From Plecoglossus altivelis (Eukaryota > Chordata > Actinopteri > Osmeriformes > Plecoglossidae), in contig BROE01000006.1 of NCBI GenBank assembly GCA_036571765.1, positions 15,341,324-15,405,323 of the forward strand: a DNA stretch of 64,000 nucleotides, written 5' to 3'. How positions within the stretch are numbered: position 1 is the first letter of the stretch; every line of letters begins with the position of its first letter. The notes under the pieces are model-generated. The model had not been told where the DNA came from and made no database searches. It saw only the letters and a program-made list of their open reading frames with translations. Shown here in pieces: positions 47,641-59,720 of this stretch. The translations under genes and the position numbers were made by a program.

Positions 47641-49860
47641 TTCTAAAGCAGCTTCAGAAATGTAGTAGCTGATGCCAGCAGAGATGGCTCTGTTCACCTG
47701 GCTCTGCCGTCCTACGCACTTCCGCTCAATTGTTTTTATTTTGCTTCTATACTAGGTTTAGACCTGTGGTAGCCTGGATAGTTTTCTCCACCCACAATTT
47801 TGTAGGTCCAATCAGCAAACAAAGGGAGTGGCTGAGAACGATTTCGTTGATGTCGCAAGCTCATTTAAGCTGTAGTTCAGTAATGGCAGTGAAGAGAGAT
47901 GTGAGCTAAGATTCCATCCGTTTAGGTAATGCTGCTGAATATTCAGAAGTTAAGCACGATCTTCGCTGAGTTTTGTCAGTGGCTATGATGTTGTAGCCCT
48001 CCCCCCTAGTGTTCGGGAACAGTTTTCCAGCTTGCTCCGTTACTGGTGAAGGAGTTGGCTAAGTTGAACACTAGTGATTGGTTATGATAGATCTAGGTGC
48101 CTCTTGATAGATTCAATAGTTTTGAACTTCAGAGTACTCACTTTTAAAGCAGTTCACGCTCGCCAATGGAGAGAGCCAAGACTCTGTACAACTTTTTTTT
48201 TTACATGAGTCTGGGAGTGCCAGGCAATGCCTACCTCCAATAATCAAACTTTCCATTAACATCATCTGAAACCATCCTTCAGATTCCCATGAATGCCACT
48301 TTGTTTGGATGCTCTTGTCTTCATCTAGGATGCTATTAATGATGATCAGAAGGAGAACTGCATCCCAACATGTCAACATGTGTTTATCAACACTCAACAT
48401 AGTCATGGCAAAAAATATCAAAAGTGACATGTTGCTTCGACATGTCAGAGTTAAAGAAAAATGACAGGTATGCCTATGACAACCAAACAACATGGAACAA
48501 GATGCATAAAAGATGGTAAAATATGTGTATGAGAGGGTAAAAAAACGGTATATAGTCTTAACTAATACAAAACGGATAACCAGTGAACTATCTATCCTAG
48601 TCTTCTATGTCCATTTACAGCCTAATGTCTGCTGAAAATAACCAGGCAATAGTTAGCCTTTAGGGTAACCACATTCAACAGGCAATCGGTCATTTTAACA
48701 GTAATTATATAATTTATAGTCTTAAACCATTTAATTTATGTTGGCAGTTGATATACCGAATTAGGTAGGTTATATATGACAGTCAATTCATTTTGAAGTA
48801 AACATTATACAAGCAGCCTACCACTCTCTTTTTGAACTCGGACATCATGAGGCGCTCCTCATCTAACAGTTTTTTTTTTTACCATTGTGCCACAACAAAT
48901 TCGAATGCCTGCTCCTCATTATGTCAACCATGTCTTCTGCACAACATGAGCAGTGTCTCCCTCTGGTTTGCTTCTATTGTGTCACCTTTTGTTGGAGAAC
49001 TTGTAGTGTGTCTAATGAAGAATCACCTTCTATCACCACTGTGGTCACAGTGTCTGCAAAAACCCTAGAAATGATGAAGCTACTTAAGGCTATGTGATAG
49101 GCTAAGCTTAAATACAATATATATATATATAAAAGGCTAACTTACACTTTGTTTGGCTCCCAAGCTGTCATGGGCCAAGAGGGTTTTCTGTCAAAATTGG
49201 TAACATAGAAATACTGTGGTTATATGAAGGTCTGTGTTATCATTACATTATTGGTCTGCTATGAGACCACATGAAACTGCATTTTCTTAAGACAGGCAAC
49301 ATTTTGGCTCAGTCATAGAGTGTTGGAATTCTGGTAGTTCACATCCAAGCAAAATACATATACAAAACAATGAAAAACTATTTAGCAATGGTAGTTACAT
49401 TGTTAATTTAGATTATTTTACCATCAGTTGCCATGGTGGGAGGTTAAGAGTTTAGGAATGTATCTGAGAATGTGGGCACAAAAGGGAAATACATTTGAAC
49501 CTGTAGAGTTATAGAATCAGTATTTTCATTGTTGTAGATTTGGAATTGATTACTGAGACCCAGTAAAATGCGTTTGATTTGATCTATTACTACCTCCAAT
49601 CCGTTAACAGCTTTCATATAGGGAACCTGAACTTACCATAAGGTTAGCTAGTATGAAACATGAGATTCATAACTTTTAACCTTCTTATTCACATCAACCG
49701 TAGAGCTAAATACTTAACATTGACATGTACAACTACATACACCAGTGTGTACTACTGTAGCTTCACTTGACAAAAGTTATTCGTCTTGGTCAGCTACTAT
49801 GTTTGTACAACTTAGCTACCTATCTAGCTGAACCTGACACTACAACTAACTTCTAACTTC
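47641..49860. other. gene-free AT-rich sequence with weak transposon traces
   Basis: A minus-strand frame at 48113-48493 (with DEDKSIQTKWHSWESEGW) faintly recalls the N-terminal part of Harbinger-type transposases, but I cannot support it. Otherwise nothing is seen. Confidence 0.3.
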
Positions 49861-49867
49861 ATAAAAG

Positions 49868-49900
49868 CCTAATAATAATAATAATAATAATACAATAAAC
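49868..49900. repeat. (AAT)n microsatellite
   Basis: A TAATAATAATAA run of about 8 units. Confidence 0.85.
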
Positions 49901-50087
49901 TACACGAAAAACCATAAAATTACTGATCAAACTACTTAGGCTATATAAAACTACTGTAATGTTAGAGCCAATCTATTTTAAGTTACGCTATAAAAACAAA
50001 TACCACAAAAAGGCTAAACACTATCTAACAACATACAAAACGATTACTCTACACAAAAGATTAAATAAGTGCTGTAAGAAAACTAAT

Positions 50088-50236
50088 ATTGAAGGATATA
50101 ATGATTCACTTATGCTAAAATATATGATATTACATAATGAAGAATATAATGGTTCACTTGCTAACCCATATGATTTTACTTATGTTAACAATGAAGGATA
50201 CAATGATTTGCTTGTGCTGACCTATACGATTTGTAA
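50088..50236. repeat. three-copy tandem repeat of about 51 bases
   Basis: GAAGGATATAATGATTCACT at 50092, GAAGAATATAATGGTTCACT at about 50141 and GAAGGATACAATGATTTGCT at about 50192 start three diverged tandem units. The unit length is close to a multiple of 3, so one frame stays open across all three. I do not take this as a gene. Confidence 0.7.
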
Positions 50237-50281
50237 GGCAGACAGACAGTACTTTTCCATCATGCAAGAAAGGTAACACAC

Positions 50282-50738
50282 TGTGGGAATCAAGAGGGAG
50301 TCAACAGTCCACATATAATGAACAGTATGATGTATGCCACTGTCTCATCTCGGGATGTGGGGAGTAGGGAATGCTATCTTCTTTCTGTGCAGAGTTAAAA
50401 CAAATACCTGGGAGAGAGAGGCAACAAAGAGGGTCCTATATACCGCATAAGGAGATAAGACGGCCCTCGTACCAGGAGCGGAAACCATCAAAGGCAGAGG
50501 AGCTCCTGTCCCAATTAGTGCATGATGTTATCTATATATTACTGTGGGTCTCCCAAGGAAAGGTGTCGTTCTTTGCTGTGCCGAGCATAAGACGCACGTA
50601 GTTGTGTGCTGTTAGGAACCTTGGAGCGACCCAGATATCTGCATTAGAATTGTACTGTTAGGGAATAAACTTCATTGAACTTAACTATACTGAATCCTGG
50701 TGATCCATCTTACCACTCTCGATGCGTGAACGCGTAAC
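50282..50738 (+). mobile_element. solo-LTR-like element
   Basis: Starts TGTGGGAATCAAGAGGG and ends GCGTGAACGCGTAACA (TG..CA borders). It is 457 bases long, with AATAAA at about 50661, roughly 75 bases before the end. Size, borders and signal position fit an LTR retrotransposon LTR. No internal coding region, primer site or clear target duplication is visible, so it would be a solo LTR; family unknown. Confidence 0.45.
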
Positions 50739-51355
50739 AGAATAAAATCACATACTCCAACAATATAAATAAAATTTTAATCTGTAATATCTAGGTACAG
50801 TATCTCTACGTCTTGTCTCGCTGAAATATATCAACAGCAGTTGGTAATAACATTTTCAGTTCATCATCAGTGTTGCTGAACCATCCACACGACGCTTCGA
50901 TGTCGATGTCGAAGAGTCTGAAAGTCGTTATGAGTTTATGTAATGTCTGGAGAAAACTATTCTATTTGGTGTGATACATTTGGGTCATTCTACGAGATAA
51001 GTGCCTTTTCCACTCTGAAAATTTCAAATGTTATTTGAAAATGTTATTTTCCTTGAGATATGAATTTCGCCTATCAATGGCTTCAATTCTAAAACAATAT
51101 ATGCTTTTTTAACTTCTCATAGTCAAATAAAAGCAGCGTGTATTAATTGATCCACAGAAGGACATAATTATACCACATTTACTTATAAGGCATTTCATTG
51201 CCTTTTCATGTTTTTTAATGGGATAACTTAATAATGTTATCCCATTCGGTAAGTATTCGTACAGTTTGTATAGTTTGTATCCTGTTTAGTTTATGTATAG
51301 GAAAAATGTTATATTTATTTTAAATTGTTTGTTGTTAGACTGTACTGTTGAATGT
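50739..51355. other. gene-free AT-rich sequence
   Basis: Nothing coding is seen on either strand. Confidence 0.5.
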
Positions 51356-51359
51356 CTGT

Positions 51360-51470
51360 ACTTATGTAGCACCGTGGCTCTGTGAGGCACGACATTTCGT
51401 TCCACTGTATGCACCCGCATGTAGCGGAATGACAATAAAGCACAACTTGAACTTGAACTTGAACTTGATA
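51360..51470 (+). mobile_element. LINE 3' tail with (TTGAAC)n
   Basis: GCACGACATTTCGTTCCACT, then GGAATGACAATAAAG and a terminal TTGAAC hexamer repeat. This is the typical 3' end of L2/Rex-like non-LTR retrotransposons in fish, which end in short tandem repeats rather than poly(A). Only the tail is present. Confidence 0.65.
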
Positions 51471-51779
51471 ATGCAATATCCAAATTATTTATAAAGGTAT
51501 TTTTAAAACAACACATAAAAGTGCAAATATGTTTGTCAGCAAGACTATAGGGATACATTCAAGAATTAGACAAGACAACCTCATAGTCATTAATTAATCA
51601 ACAGTTGATGACCACACTGGAACATCAATTAAAATAATCAAGTGATCAAGTAAACATGTAGTCACTCAGAACTCATCTGTTCTCAAGTGGAGTCATCGAA
51701 AGTCATTCAAAGAGAAACATACATACAAATTTGGCCCAATCTATCAGTTATCTAGCAAACAGTATTTCTCACATATCAA

Positions 51780-52572
51780 TGTAATTATCACAAAATGTAT
51801 CTGTGCACGAGAATCTCATTAAGTGCAGCCTGTGATATTGGATCACAGCAGTGTTGCGGTAAGCCGCTTCCAAACATCCTTCTACATTCCAACATGAAGG
51901 GATGTCGCAGGCTGTAGTGGTTGAATAATTTCCAGCACATCATCAAACAGGTACCAGAGGAAGTCATCATTGATAGGTCAGAAGAATTTATTGTTACCGC
52001 CTTCTGTGCAAGCATTTCACCTGTGCATGTGTGTCATCTGTGTTCAACATGATGCCTGGATAAAGGTCACTGCCATATTTGATCACACACCACTTCCTGA
52101 TGACATTTCCACTCTTCCAATCAATAGCCTCTCTCCACTTGCACAGTTGGGTTATTTGGGGCTTTTGGGGCCGGCTGGTGAAAGCTGAAGTGCAGGGTGT
52201 TGAAGCATTGACAGTTCAGCTGCTTTTTGGTGGAGCACATGCAGCTCGCCACTCGATAGAGGACCTCACCAGGAATGAATGTGACAACTTGGTGACACTT
52301 CATAATAGATGGCACCAGGGAGTTTGCATCTGCTGCACTGCATGTTCCTCAGCTTTGGCAGGCACATAGAACAACTTGATGCTTTTTGTCTTTCATTCTG
52401 TTCCCTCCACTTCTTTCTTAGCTGCCTCTTTAGTTAACTTCTTCCTCCTTCCTTCTACATCTCGTCTCCATCTCTGCTGCTTACTCTCTAGGTACATCTG
52501 CCTCCTCTCTTGATCTCCGTCTCGGTGGGCACGGATTCGTCTTTGTCTTTCTGCATTACTTAGTGAAGCCAT
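51780..52572 (-). mobile_element. relic of a fish DNA-transposon-type gene (basic RRDV-type domain)
   Basis: The minus strand starts at 52572 with MASLSNAERQRRIRAHRDGD, then ERRQMYLESKQQRWRRDVEG. This basic domain recurs in many transposon-derived fish proteins. Further on come VIKYGSDLYPGIMLNTDD near 52085, and then GGNNKFF, a stop, PINDDFLWYLFDDVLE and IIQPLQPATSLHVG, each interrupted by a stop or frameshift. The order and spacing fit that same protein type (from memory; family name not certain). It is dead in this copy. Confidence 0.5.
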
Positions 52573-52619
52573 GATAGTCTGCAAATTATGGAATGTCATT
52601 ATTCTTTATAATATTCCAT

Positions 52620-52895
52620 TATAATATATAATATTATATAAATGATATAAACAATGAATTTTCACATTTAATTGGCAACAAGAGCCACTCTACAACTCCC
52701 TTTACCACCCCATAACAATATAAAGTGTTAAAGGGTGGTGTGAAATGGGGTGGTAAATTTCACCCTAAAATGCCTGCAGCTCACCATGTGGTCAACCAGC
52801 TGAGCTAGCAACTACACTAATAAGAATAAAATATAAATAATAAATAATAATAATAATAAATAATACAATTATTTACATTACAAGTAGATAATAAA
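52620..52895. repeat. AT-rich low-complexity (AATA)n
   Basis: TATAATATTATATAA at 52620-52650 and AATAATAAATAATAATAAT at about 52825-52870, directly in front of the truncated LINE. Confidence 0.7.
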
Positions 52896-52897
52896 AA

Positions 52898-53863
52898 GAA
52901 GAGACCACATCACACCGGTGTTAGAGTCTCTTCACTGGCTCCCTGTTGAATTTAGAATCAAATTTAAAGTCCTACTCCTCACATATAAGTCCATAAATGG
53001 CATGGCCCCTCACTACCTCAAAGATGTTGTAGTACCATATCACCCAGCCAGAGCACTTCGCTCCGAAAGCGCTGGACTATTGGTGGTTCCTCGAGTCTCC
53101 AAAAGCACAGTAGGAGGTAGAGCATTTAGCTACCAAGCTCCTGTGTTATGGAATCAGCTCCCTGTTCATGTTAAAGAGGCCGACTCAGTCTCTTTATTTA
53201 AGACCAGGCTTAAAGCATTTCTCTTCGAAATAGCTTATGGGCAAGGCATTAGTTAATATCGTAGTTCACTATAGTCTGTTCATCGCTGTACACAAGTTTC
53301 GATCCCTCCGAGGTGGGCTCTGTCCTGGATGCTGCCATGGCGATGGCTCCACCCTACATGCCTCGCCCCGCCTAGCGACTTGATCTGTGGACCCGGGTGC
53401 TCCTCAACTGTCGGAGGTACTTCGTACAACAGACGAACTGCTTTCCTCAGACCCACTTCGCTGAATAGCCGAACTCTCCTCGCACCTGATGATCTAGATG
53501 AACCCTTCCTTTCGCCTGAGGGGTTCTTTCTTTACAGTCCATCGCAATATGGATGCACACCAGTCCTGGAACATCTACAGCCTGTCCGTCCGTGGGAGCA
53601 GGATCTCTCCTTCACTGTGGTTCTCCCCGAGGTTTCTACTTTTTCCCACAGGGTTTTTTTGTAGTTTTTCCTTGCCGAGAAGGAGGGTCTAAGGACAGGG
53701 GATGTTCCGGGACAGTCATCCAGTTGCTAAAATCATATGTACATTTCTATAATGTGGTTTTCTGTTTATTGACCAATGATGGAATCCTTGTCGCCCTTCG
53801 AGGCAACTGTTGTTGTGATTTTGGGCGTTACAAAAATAAATTGAATTGAATTGAATTGAATAA
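52898..53863 (+). mobile_element. 5'-truncated L2-type LINE with (TTGAA)n tail
   Basis: The frame from 52906 to 53253 gives LESLHWLPVEFRIKFKVLLL then TYKSINGMAPHYLKD, and later GGRAFSYQAPVLWNQLPVHV and FKTRLKAFLF. This is the hallmark C-terminal end of the reverse transcriptase protein of L2-type LINEs (HWLPV, APxYL, LWNxLP, FKxxLKxxLF). The untranslated tail ends AATAAATTGAATTGAATTGA at 53838-53863. Only the last kilobase survives, the normal outcome of incomplete reverse transcription. Confidence 0.85.
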
Positions 53864-53899
53864 TTAAAGAAAATAGTTTCCCTATCTATTATGCATTAC

Positions 53900-54154
53900 G
53901 GCAGTAAGGCCAAGCTTGACTGACCCTGTCTGACACACAGAAACTGCAAATAAACAATGTCAAATTATGTGGGAACTTGCCTGCTCTTGAGCTTGACTCC
54001 TGCAAGGGTTCGAATGATGTCACTTCCTTACTGTGATATCATTTAAAGCAACAGTGCATTCCTAATAGGCAGAAACGGTAAGCATTACTAGTTGTAAACA
54101 AAATGGGTGACTTTGTTTTTTTTTTATTGTAAAAAAATAAATAATAATAATAAT

Positions 54155-54193
<39 letters not shown>

Positions 54194-54470
54194 AGTGTCA
54201 TGGACATAAAAGTTGATAAGTTTAATGCAAATTGGTCATTGTGGACATGGCACAAACAGCCATATCCTTACTGATAATGACAAAAAGTGTTTATTTTACT
54301 TATGTAATGCCATAAAAACATTAATTATGTAATTAACAACAATTGTTACTGTTAACAACCTTGAACCTTTGGAACACATTTGGAATATTTTTTATATCTT
54401 TTGCAGCTCATGAAATGCTGTGGAAATTTAACTACCATTAACATATCTTTTATAACCAACTCTGTGTAAG
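53900..54470. other. gene-free sequence with (AAT)n(AT)n microsatellite
   Basis: AATAATAAT then a long AT run at about 54139-54189, which would extrude as a cruciform. No coding content. Confidence 0.7.
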
Positions 54471-54479
54471 AATGCATGC

Positions 54480-54970
54480 ACCATAATAGAGCACGAAGTA
54501 GGAGTCAGATGAGAAAGAGGCAAGGTCATGAGAATGTGTTTATCATCAGTCCCATGCGAGATAGAAGGAGAAGGACAGATAGCATTGGTGGCAGCTGGTG
54601 TGTTGGTTCTTCTATCTTGTCAAACACGAAACCTTTGTCAGGAGAAACCATAGGGGGTGTCTGCAGAGAACCAACAGCTGAAACCTGATACCATGTCTGT
54701 GGGGCACACGAGAGCCTGAGGGAAACTTACAACCACACCTGCTTATGCATATGTAACTGTGTGTTAGAAATATGCTGGGTCAGGGACAGACAGTTAGTTG
54801 AACTTTGCGAACCAACCTGCATTTGTTGTCAGTTAGGGTAAGCTTAGTCGGACCCAGAACTCTGTAACCTCTTCCAACTGCTTCTTATTAAATCAGACTT
54901 AGACTTGCATTTTGGAGGGAGTGTTTTCAGTTGGTGGATGTACTAAGGTGTGCAGCACTTCAGGGCCCCA
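54480..54970 (+). mobile_element. possible LTR-like unit
   Basis: The segment ends in CTTATTAAATCAGACTTAGA then CTTGCATTTTGGAGGGAGTG, recalling the 3' part of fish LTRs, and contains a GA-rich leader-like stretch. Boundaries and target duplication were not found. Confidence 0.2.
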
Positions 54971-55217
54971 GTAGTTAATTGACACCAAAGGACAGGGATT
55001 TGTAAAAACCCTAGCTTTCTAATGCCCTCACTGTCTGAGGCTGGATGTGAGACAACATTGCTAATTTATTTGATGGAGATTTTCTTTCCAGAGAAAAATG
55101 TTAAGCTAACAGTGGCTAAATAGCTAATCACAGTCAGAAACGTTACTAATGTCACAAGAACACCTTTTAGAATGTTTGCGAGTTAAACAATCACACTAAT
55201 GATTGGATATGCATATT

Positions 55218-55224
55218 TTTTTTA
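55218..55224 (-). terminator. poly(A) signal for the 55.3 kb terminal exon
   Basis: On the minus strand TTTCAATAAAAAAAA contains AATAAA about 75 bases after the stop at 55297. This supports a genuine transcript end. Confidence 0.45.
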
Positions 55225-55239
55225 TTGAAACAGGGCAGG

Positions 55240-55325
55240 TAGCAGAGCCAAGCCTGATGTAGTTAAAAGCTGTTAGCAGAGCCAAGCCTGATGTAGTTAA
55301 AAGCTGTTAGCAGAGCCAAGCCTGG
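55240..55325. repeat. 34-bp tandem repeat overlapping the stop of the 55.3 kb exon
   Basis: TAGCAGAGCCAAGCCTGATG plus TAGTTAAAAGCTGT is present about 2.6 times. On the minus strand the last copy encodes LGSAN and the stop region, so the repeat has been partly captured into coding sequence. Confidence 0.85.
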
Positions 55326-55572
55326 GGTCTAGAAGATCCCCTAACCGCAGGGTGAGCTGCAGGACTAGGGTGAAGGTCAGTGGAGGGGGCTTGAGGGGGC
55401 TTGAGGGGCAGGAGCCAGGGGAAGGTGGGCATGACAGGGACGGTGCAGGAGGAGTGGGGAGGCGCACAGGCCCCCTGGACTCCCTGTAGTAGAGCTGGAA
55501 CAGCTTGGCCTTAGGATCAGCTCTTGAGAAGCGGATCTCCGAGGCCAGAGGAGACACTGCAGGCATCACACG
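55297..55572 (-). CDS. orphan terminal exon, possible alternative 3' exon of rell2
   Basis: A minus-strand acceptor CCTGTAG at 55573 opens 92 in-frame codons: RVMPAVSPLASEIRFSRADP, then KAKLFQLYYRESRGPVRLP, a Pro/Ser-rich stretch and LVLQLTLRLGDLL, ending before AATAAA. Composition, GC content and the nearby signal argue for a real exon. Phase 0 at its start matches a strong donor (AGG|GTGAGT at 59795) inside the last coding exon of rell2, 4.2 kb upstream on the same strand. Homology is not recognised. It could instead end an unrelated gene whose other exons I did not find. Confidence 0.4.
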   Translation of the reverse strand, partial: RVMPAVSPLASEIRFSRADPKAKLFQLYYRESRGPVRLPTPPAPSLSCPPSPGSCPSSPLKPPPLTFTLVLQLTLRLGDLLDPRLGSANSF

Positions 55573-56499
55573 CTACAGGTCTAAAGGCAACTTTAGGTAT
55601 CCTTATTTGAACGTGTTTATTATTATGCTGTATTCATGTGCATATGAGTCAGAATCACAATTTTGTCAGATGTAATTGGAGACTCCGTAAGGGGTGTCTC
55701 CAAGGCTCTATGTGTGCCTAAAGGCTCTTGCACACTGAGTGCAAATGTTTCGTTGGCCTATGTGTTTTTTCATAAAATTCAGTGGCTCTGAACGTCCTCT
55801 CAAAATACTATCTATGGTTGCTAAAAAGCAGATAAACAAACCCACAGTGTGAAAGCGTAATTGAGAAAAAGTGAAATCGTATTCATGTATTTTTACATCC
55901 AAACATTTTTTACACTAATTTTGGTCTCAGTGTGCAATGGCCCTCATTCTTGCACATAATACACTGTTGGCATGTTTCTTAACCTTGGCTGTTAGAATTG
56001 GACTCAATAGACATGAGACAACAACATTCTTCTGTGTCAGACGATTCCAGAAGCTTGTTATTTGTTTGTCTTTTTTTGTTCCCTTCTCCACACTAGTAGA
56101 GAGATGAACATGAAACAGTTTTTAATCCTTTTTTGTAGGACGTTGCAGAGAAATTAAGGATGTAACCTTTTTATTCCGTTTAAAAATGATCTTGTGTTCA
56201 ACATTCTTCAGAAGGGGAACCCCTCCAAAGACATCCCAGGTGACACTAGGCTTGAGTGAACTGGCTGATTCCTATTTCACTAGAGATGCCATGAACCTGT
56301 TGATTCTCTAGTTAGCCTAAGCTGAGTCAAGACTTTTGTATACTTCCAGTCCAAGACACACATACGTGTGGGAGACCTGTGCAGGGGGAGTTAACCAATG
56401 AAAGATATAATACACATACACCTTAGATCATTTGTTTATTGAACTGGGGCGGCGGGATGCAGCCCTCATATTGGGTCATATATAACACAGCCTGACCCA

Positions 56500-56900
56500 T
56501 AGGTGACCTGTATGAGCTATGTCAGGTCTGTAGAACTGATGATGTCACTGTGTGGGATGGCATCAGGTTCCACCATGTTCCGTTGGTGCAAGCACAGCCC
56601 ATCACACAATTTCCAGTCTTGTAATTGTCCCCGTACTCTCCGTTCCCCGACCCTATTGAGGAGTTGTCCTCCACATGGAGGTGGATGCTGTATGATACAC
56701 ACTAACCCTAACCCTCATGAGGTGTGTATCGGAGTCTCCAGGCTATGGATGAGACATGCTACTGCATCACGGCAGACCAATGTCAGGCCTGGATTCACCA
56801 TGCCAGGAGATTCTTTGAGGTGTTTGTCAAATGGAAGCATCCATTGCAATGTGGATAAAAGCCTATGGACAAATCCAGAAGATAGGGTTGATGGAACTGT
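56500..56900 (+). mobile_element. relic of an IS630/Tc1-like transposase
   Basis: Broken frames match the end of a transposase common in fish: VPLVQAQPITQFPV near 56580, LSPYSPFPDPIEELSSTWRW near 56628 (the PYSP-NPIEE block carrying the last acidic catalytic residue), LQAMDETCYCITADQCQAWI then HHARRFF near 56737, and NGSIHCNVDKSLWTNPEDRV near 56830. At least two frameshifts and several stops separate these, so it cannot encode enzyme. Family placement is from memory. Confidence 0.7.
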
Positions 56901-56999
56901 AGTTCCAGTGTAGAACACTGCAGTACATGTTTTACATACTGTAGCATAGTTTTCTTTTGTAGCTAAGTACGTCACACTTCTAAAGGTGATTTGAAACAC

Positions 57000-59715
57000 A
57001 CGTCTTGCTTATCATTATTTGGGTTCACTGGTTGTTAAAACGACTGAACTGAGAAGAGTTGTGAGGATTTACCACATGTAATAATTCTACCAAAGCAACA
57101 ACAAAAAATTAAGCAAGGCCATAACATCAATCTGATGCTTGCTACAACTTAATGTTACCTGTGCCTGTCAATTCAATCTGTTTAACTTCACTCTAGCTGT
57201 CCTGAGGTGAGGTTGCTAGGCAGAACAAGTGACAGAACCAAAACAAGCAGGTTAAATGCATAGCTTTAATATAGATTCTGATTCAAGAAGAATGATCTCT
57301 GTCTACAGCATCATTTTTTCACATTGCGAGAAACAGAGTTGCTCGTTGTCAGATAAGGATTCACTCCGTAGCAAGTTTCATCTTATTTTGTACAGGTTGA
57401 GTTCACGTCTGCCAGAACTCTTGCCGTATAGTGGTTGCTACAAACAAACGGTTAAATAGAGATGCTACTGAAGTGTACTAGAGGAGTGGTCTGGAGGATA
57501 CAGGTGACAAGTCAGTCGTGTGGTCACTGTGAGGAGTGAGAACAGCCAGAGGAAGAGAGAGGGACAGACAGTGAAAGATATAGCAAGAAAGAGAGCGAGC
57601 AAGAGAGACGAGACAAGACAAGACCTTGGTATCAGGTTACATGAAGCACCGCCGCCTGAATTGAGAGAAAGTGTTAACGGCTGATTGGATTGTGTGCTTT
57701 ATTGAATCTGCCTAGTCATCTAGTCAGAGGGTGTAGGATCTTCAGTCCTGCCTGAGCTTCAAACAGGCCTCTCACAGACTTCTGCTGGTGAGGGGATGTG
57801 ACCAGGAAGTCAATCAGTTTCACATCAGTACAACAAAATAAGATATTATGTCATAAATATCATGATAGTTAGTTTAATTGTGTAATAATAGGTGGATCTG
57901 TATATACAGTTCTTATGAGAATAATCCTATCTCTAAATGATTACGCAACCAATTCTATAGTGATCTTCAGGGTATATTAGGTGCTGGATCAAGTCTGGGT
58001 CTGGCCCCTTGAGAACGTCATGTTAAACTGCTCTGCAACTAACATGAATCATAGTGTTTTTTAAACTATTGTCCTTTCTCTTGGAGATAAATGGCAGTTA
58101 ACTACAGGTGCCATGCTTTCTAATATACTGTATATGTGTATAAAAGCAAGTCTGAAGATAAAGAGGCTGGTCTGACCAGACAAGATCCAGAATTCAGGAG
58201 TTTCACATTGTTCGTATTGGGTCAAGTAAAAGCCAGGAATGTCCTCAACCATATTATCTTCAGTTGCACACAAACCTGCTCCGAAGTTCTCAGTCTGTGT
58301 TCCTCATCACGCAGCGAACTGCCTCATGCCATAGAGGTGTGTTTTTAAAAAATCGCTGTCTTTTTGCTCATGTGGCTCAAAGTGCATTCGAAGGATAGGA
58401 GAAGGTTGGTGTGGCATTTGGGGGTGTGAGGGGTGGTGGTGAACAGCAGGGGGAGACAGACCTCAGGATGTCCTAAATGCAGATGTCCCCTCTTCTTCCA
58501 TGGTTGTTCCTGGGAGCTGTTTGCGACATTCAATAAAATAAATCAATTTGAACTATATCCCAAAGTTTCAATTCGTACTTTCCTAAATGAACAATAATTA
58601 CATGGCGTTGTTTTGAGTCCGGATGATGGAGGAGACCAATCAGGCCAGCGCTTCGTGCTTCGTCAGTCTTCGCTGACACCCAGCATTGACTAGAGCATGG
58701 CTGTTTTGCAGTGGCAGAGTAGGCTAACATACAGTTGGACAATGAAGAGGTAGAATGAGGATATCCAGGAAACCTAGCCATTTTTTCCAGATCGCTTTGA
58801 TTAAGAGATAGACTGATGCTATTGGTGGCTGCGATCCAGTAGGTTATGGAGACGGAATAGCCCATGAGGGCTATGTTTATACACAAACAGATAGTATACA
58901 CATCACATAGTTTTTTTACTGTTGTCCATTTACATAGTACTATATTTGATTGATCTTTTTTTTCAAGAAGTTGGTCGATGAGAAGAGTATGGAGAGCAGG
59001 TATTGCTTGGACAGACTCCAGAGCTGGTAGCTCTGCAGACCATGGTAGACTTGGATTTAATAAAATATACTATAGTAGAGTATAGCGGAAAAAAATGAAG
59101 TAGATTTATAGTACTCCATCTGGATCTTTTAAGTGTGTTTTCATATTGTAACCAGGTGTGTGGCTTGGTAGAATATACTGTGTAGCTAGCTGTGTCTGTA
59201 GTACAATACAGCTAGCTGGGTCTGTTGCTTGTTATATTTTCTAAAGATCAGGTGTCAATTACCTGGACACCACTGTTACACAAACACATTTAGGTGTATC
59301 ACAGGCTAGCTGATCCTGGTACCATAAGAGCGTGGGAACTGCTAGATCCAGTCAGTTGGGGGCCTGGTGGGAAGCTGGGTTAGTCTGTTAATGACCAGTC
59401 AGCCAGTCTCTCTCTGGCTGGAGTTGTGCTGTGGCAATATGGCTGCTGTTGTCCGAATATATCTGCTCATGTTCAGTTGAGGTGCTAGGCTTCACTCGTC
59501 ACATTGTCAGTCCCATGTCGGGAATATGGCTTACAGTTTGTCATCTTCATCTCCCCAGACCTACTGCAAGCCACCTCCGTCACTTCCTCCACTATGGTTT
59601 AGGAGACAGGCCTCATGACCCCCCCCCCCCCCCCCCCCCACCACTGCAGACCACTCTTCCCCGCAGTGAGCGGACCATATAATTGGGAGAGTCGAGGTGA
59701 GGTGTCAGTCAGACC
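57000..59715. other. intergenic or intronic sequence upstream of the 55.3 kb exon
   Basis: No convincing exon on either strand. A purine-rich stretch lies at 57550-57630 and a C-only run at about 59620-59639. If rell2 uses the 55.3 kb exon this is intron; otherwise it holds the 3' UTR of rell2. Confidence 0.4.
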
Positions 59716-59720
59716 AGGCC

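Noticed and set aside
48113..48493. 126-codon minus-strand frame faintly like a Harbinger-type transposase
   Set aside because: Resemblance rests on a few aromatic and charged positions only; no catalytic motif or terminal repeats were found.
54480..54688. 70-codon plus-strand frame with basic RSRSQMRKRQ start
   Set aside because: No supporting exon structure; it overlaps a possible LTR-like segment.
56700..56715. CTAACCCTAACCCT resembling a telomere repeat
   Set aside because: Only two units, inside a transposase fossil; too short for an interstitial telomeric site.
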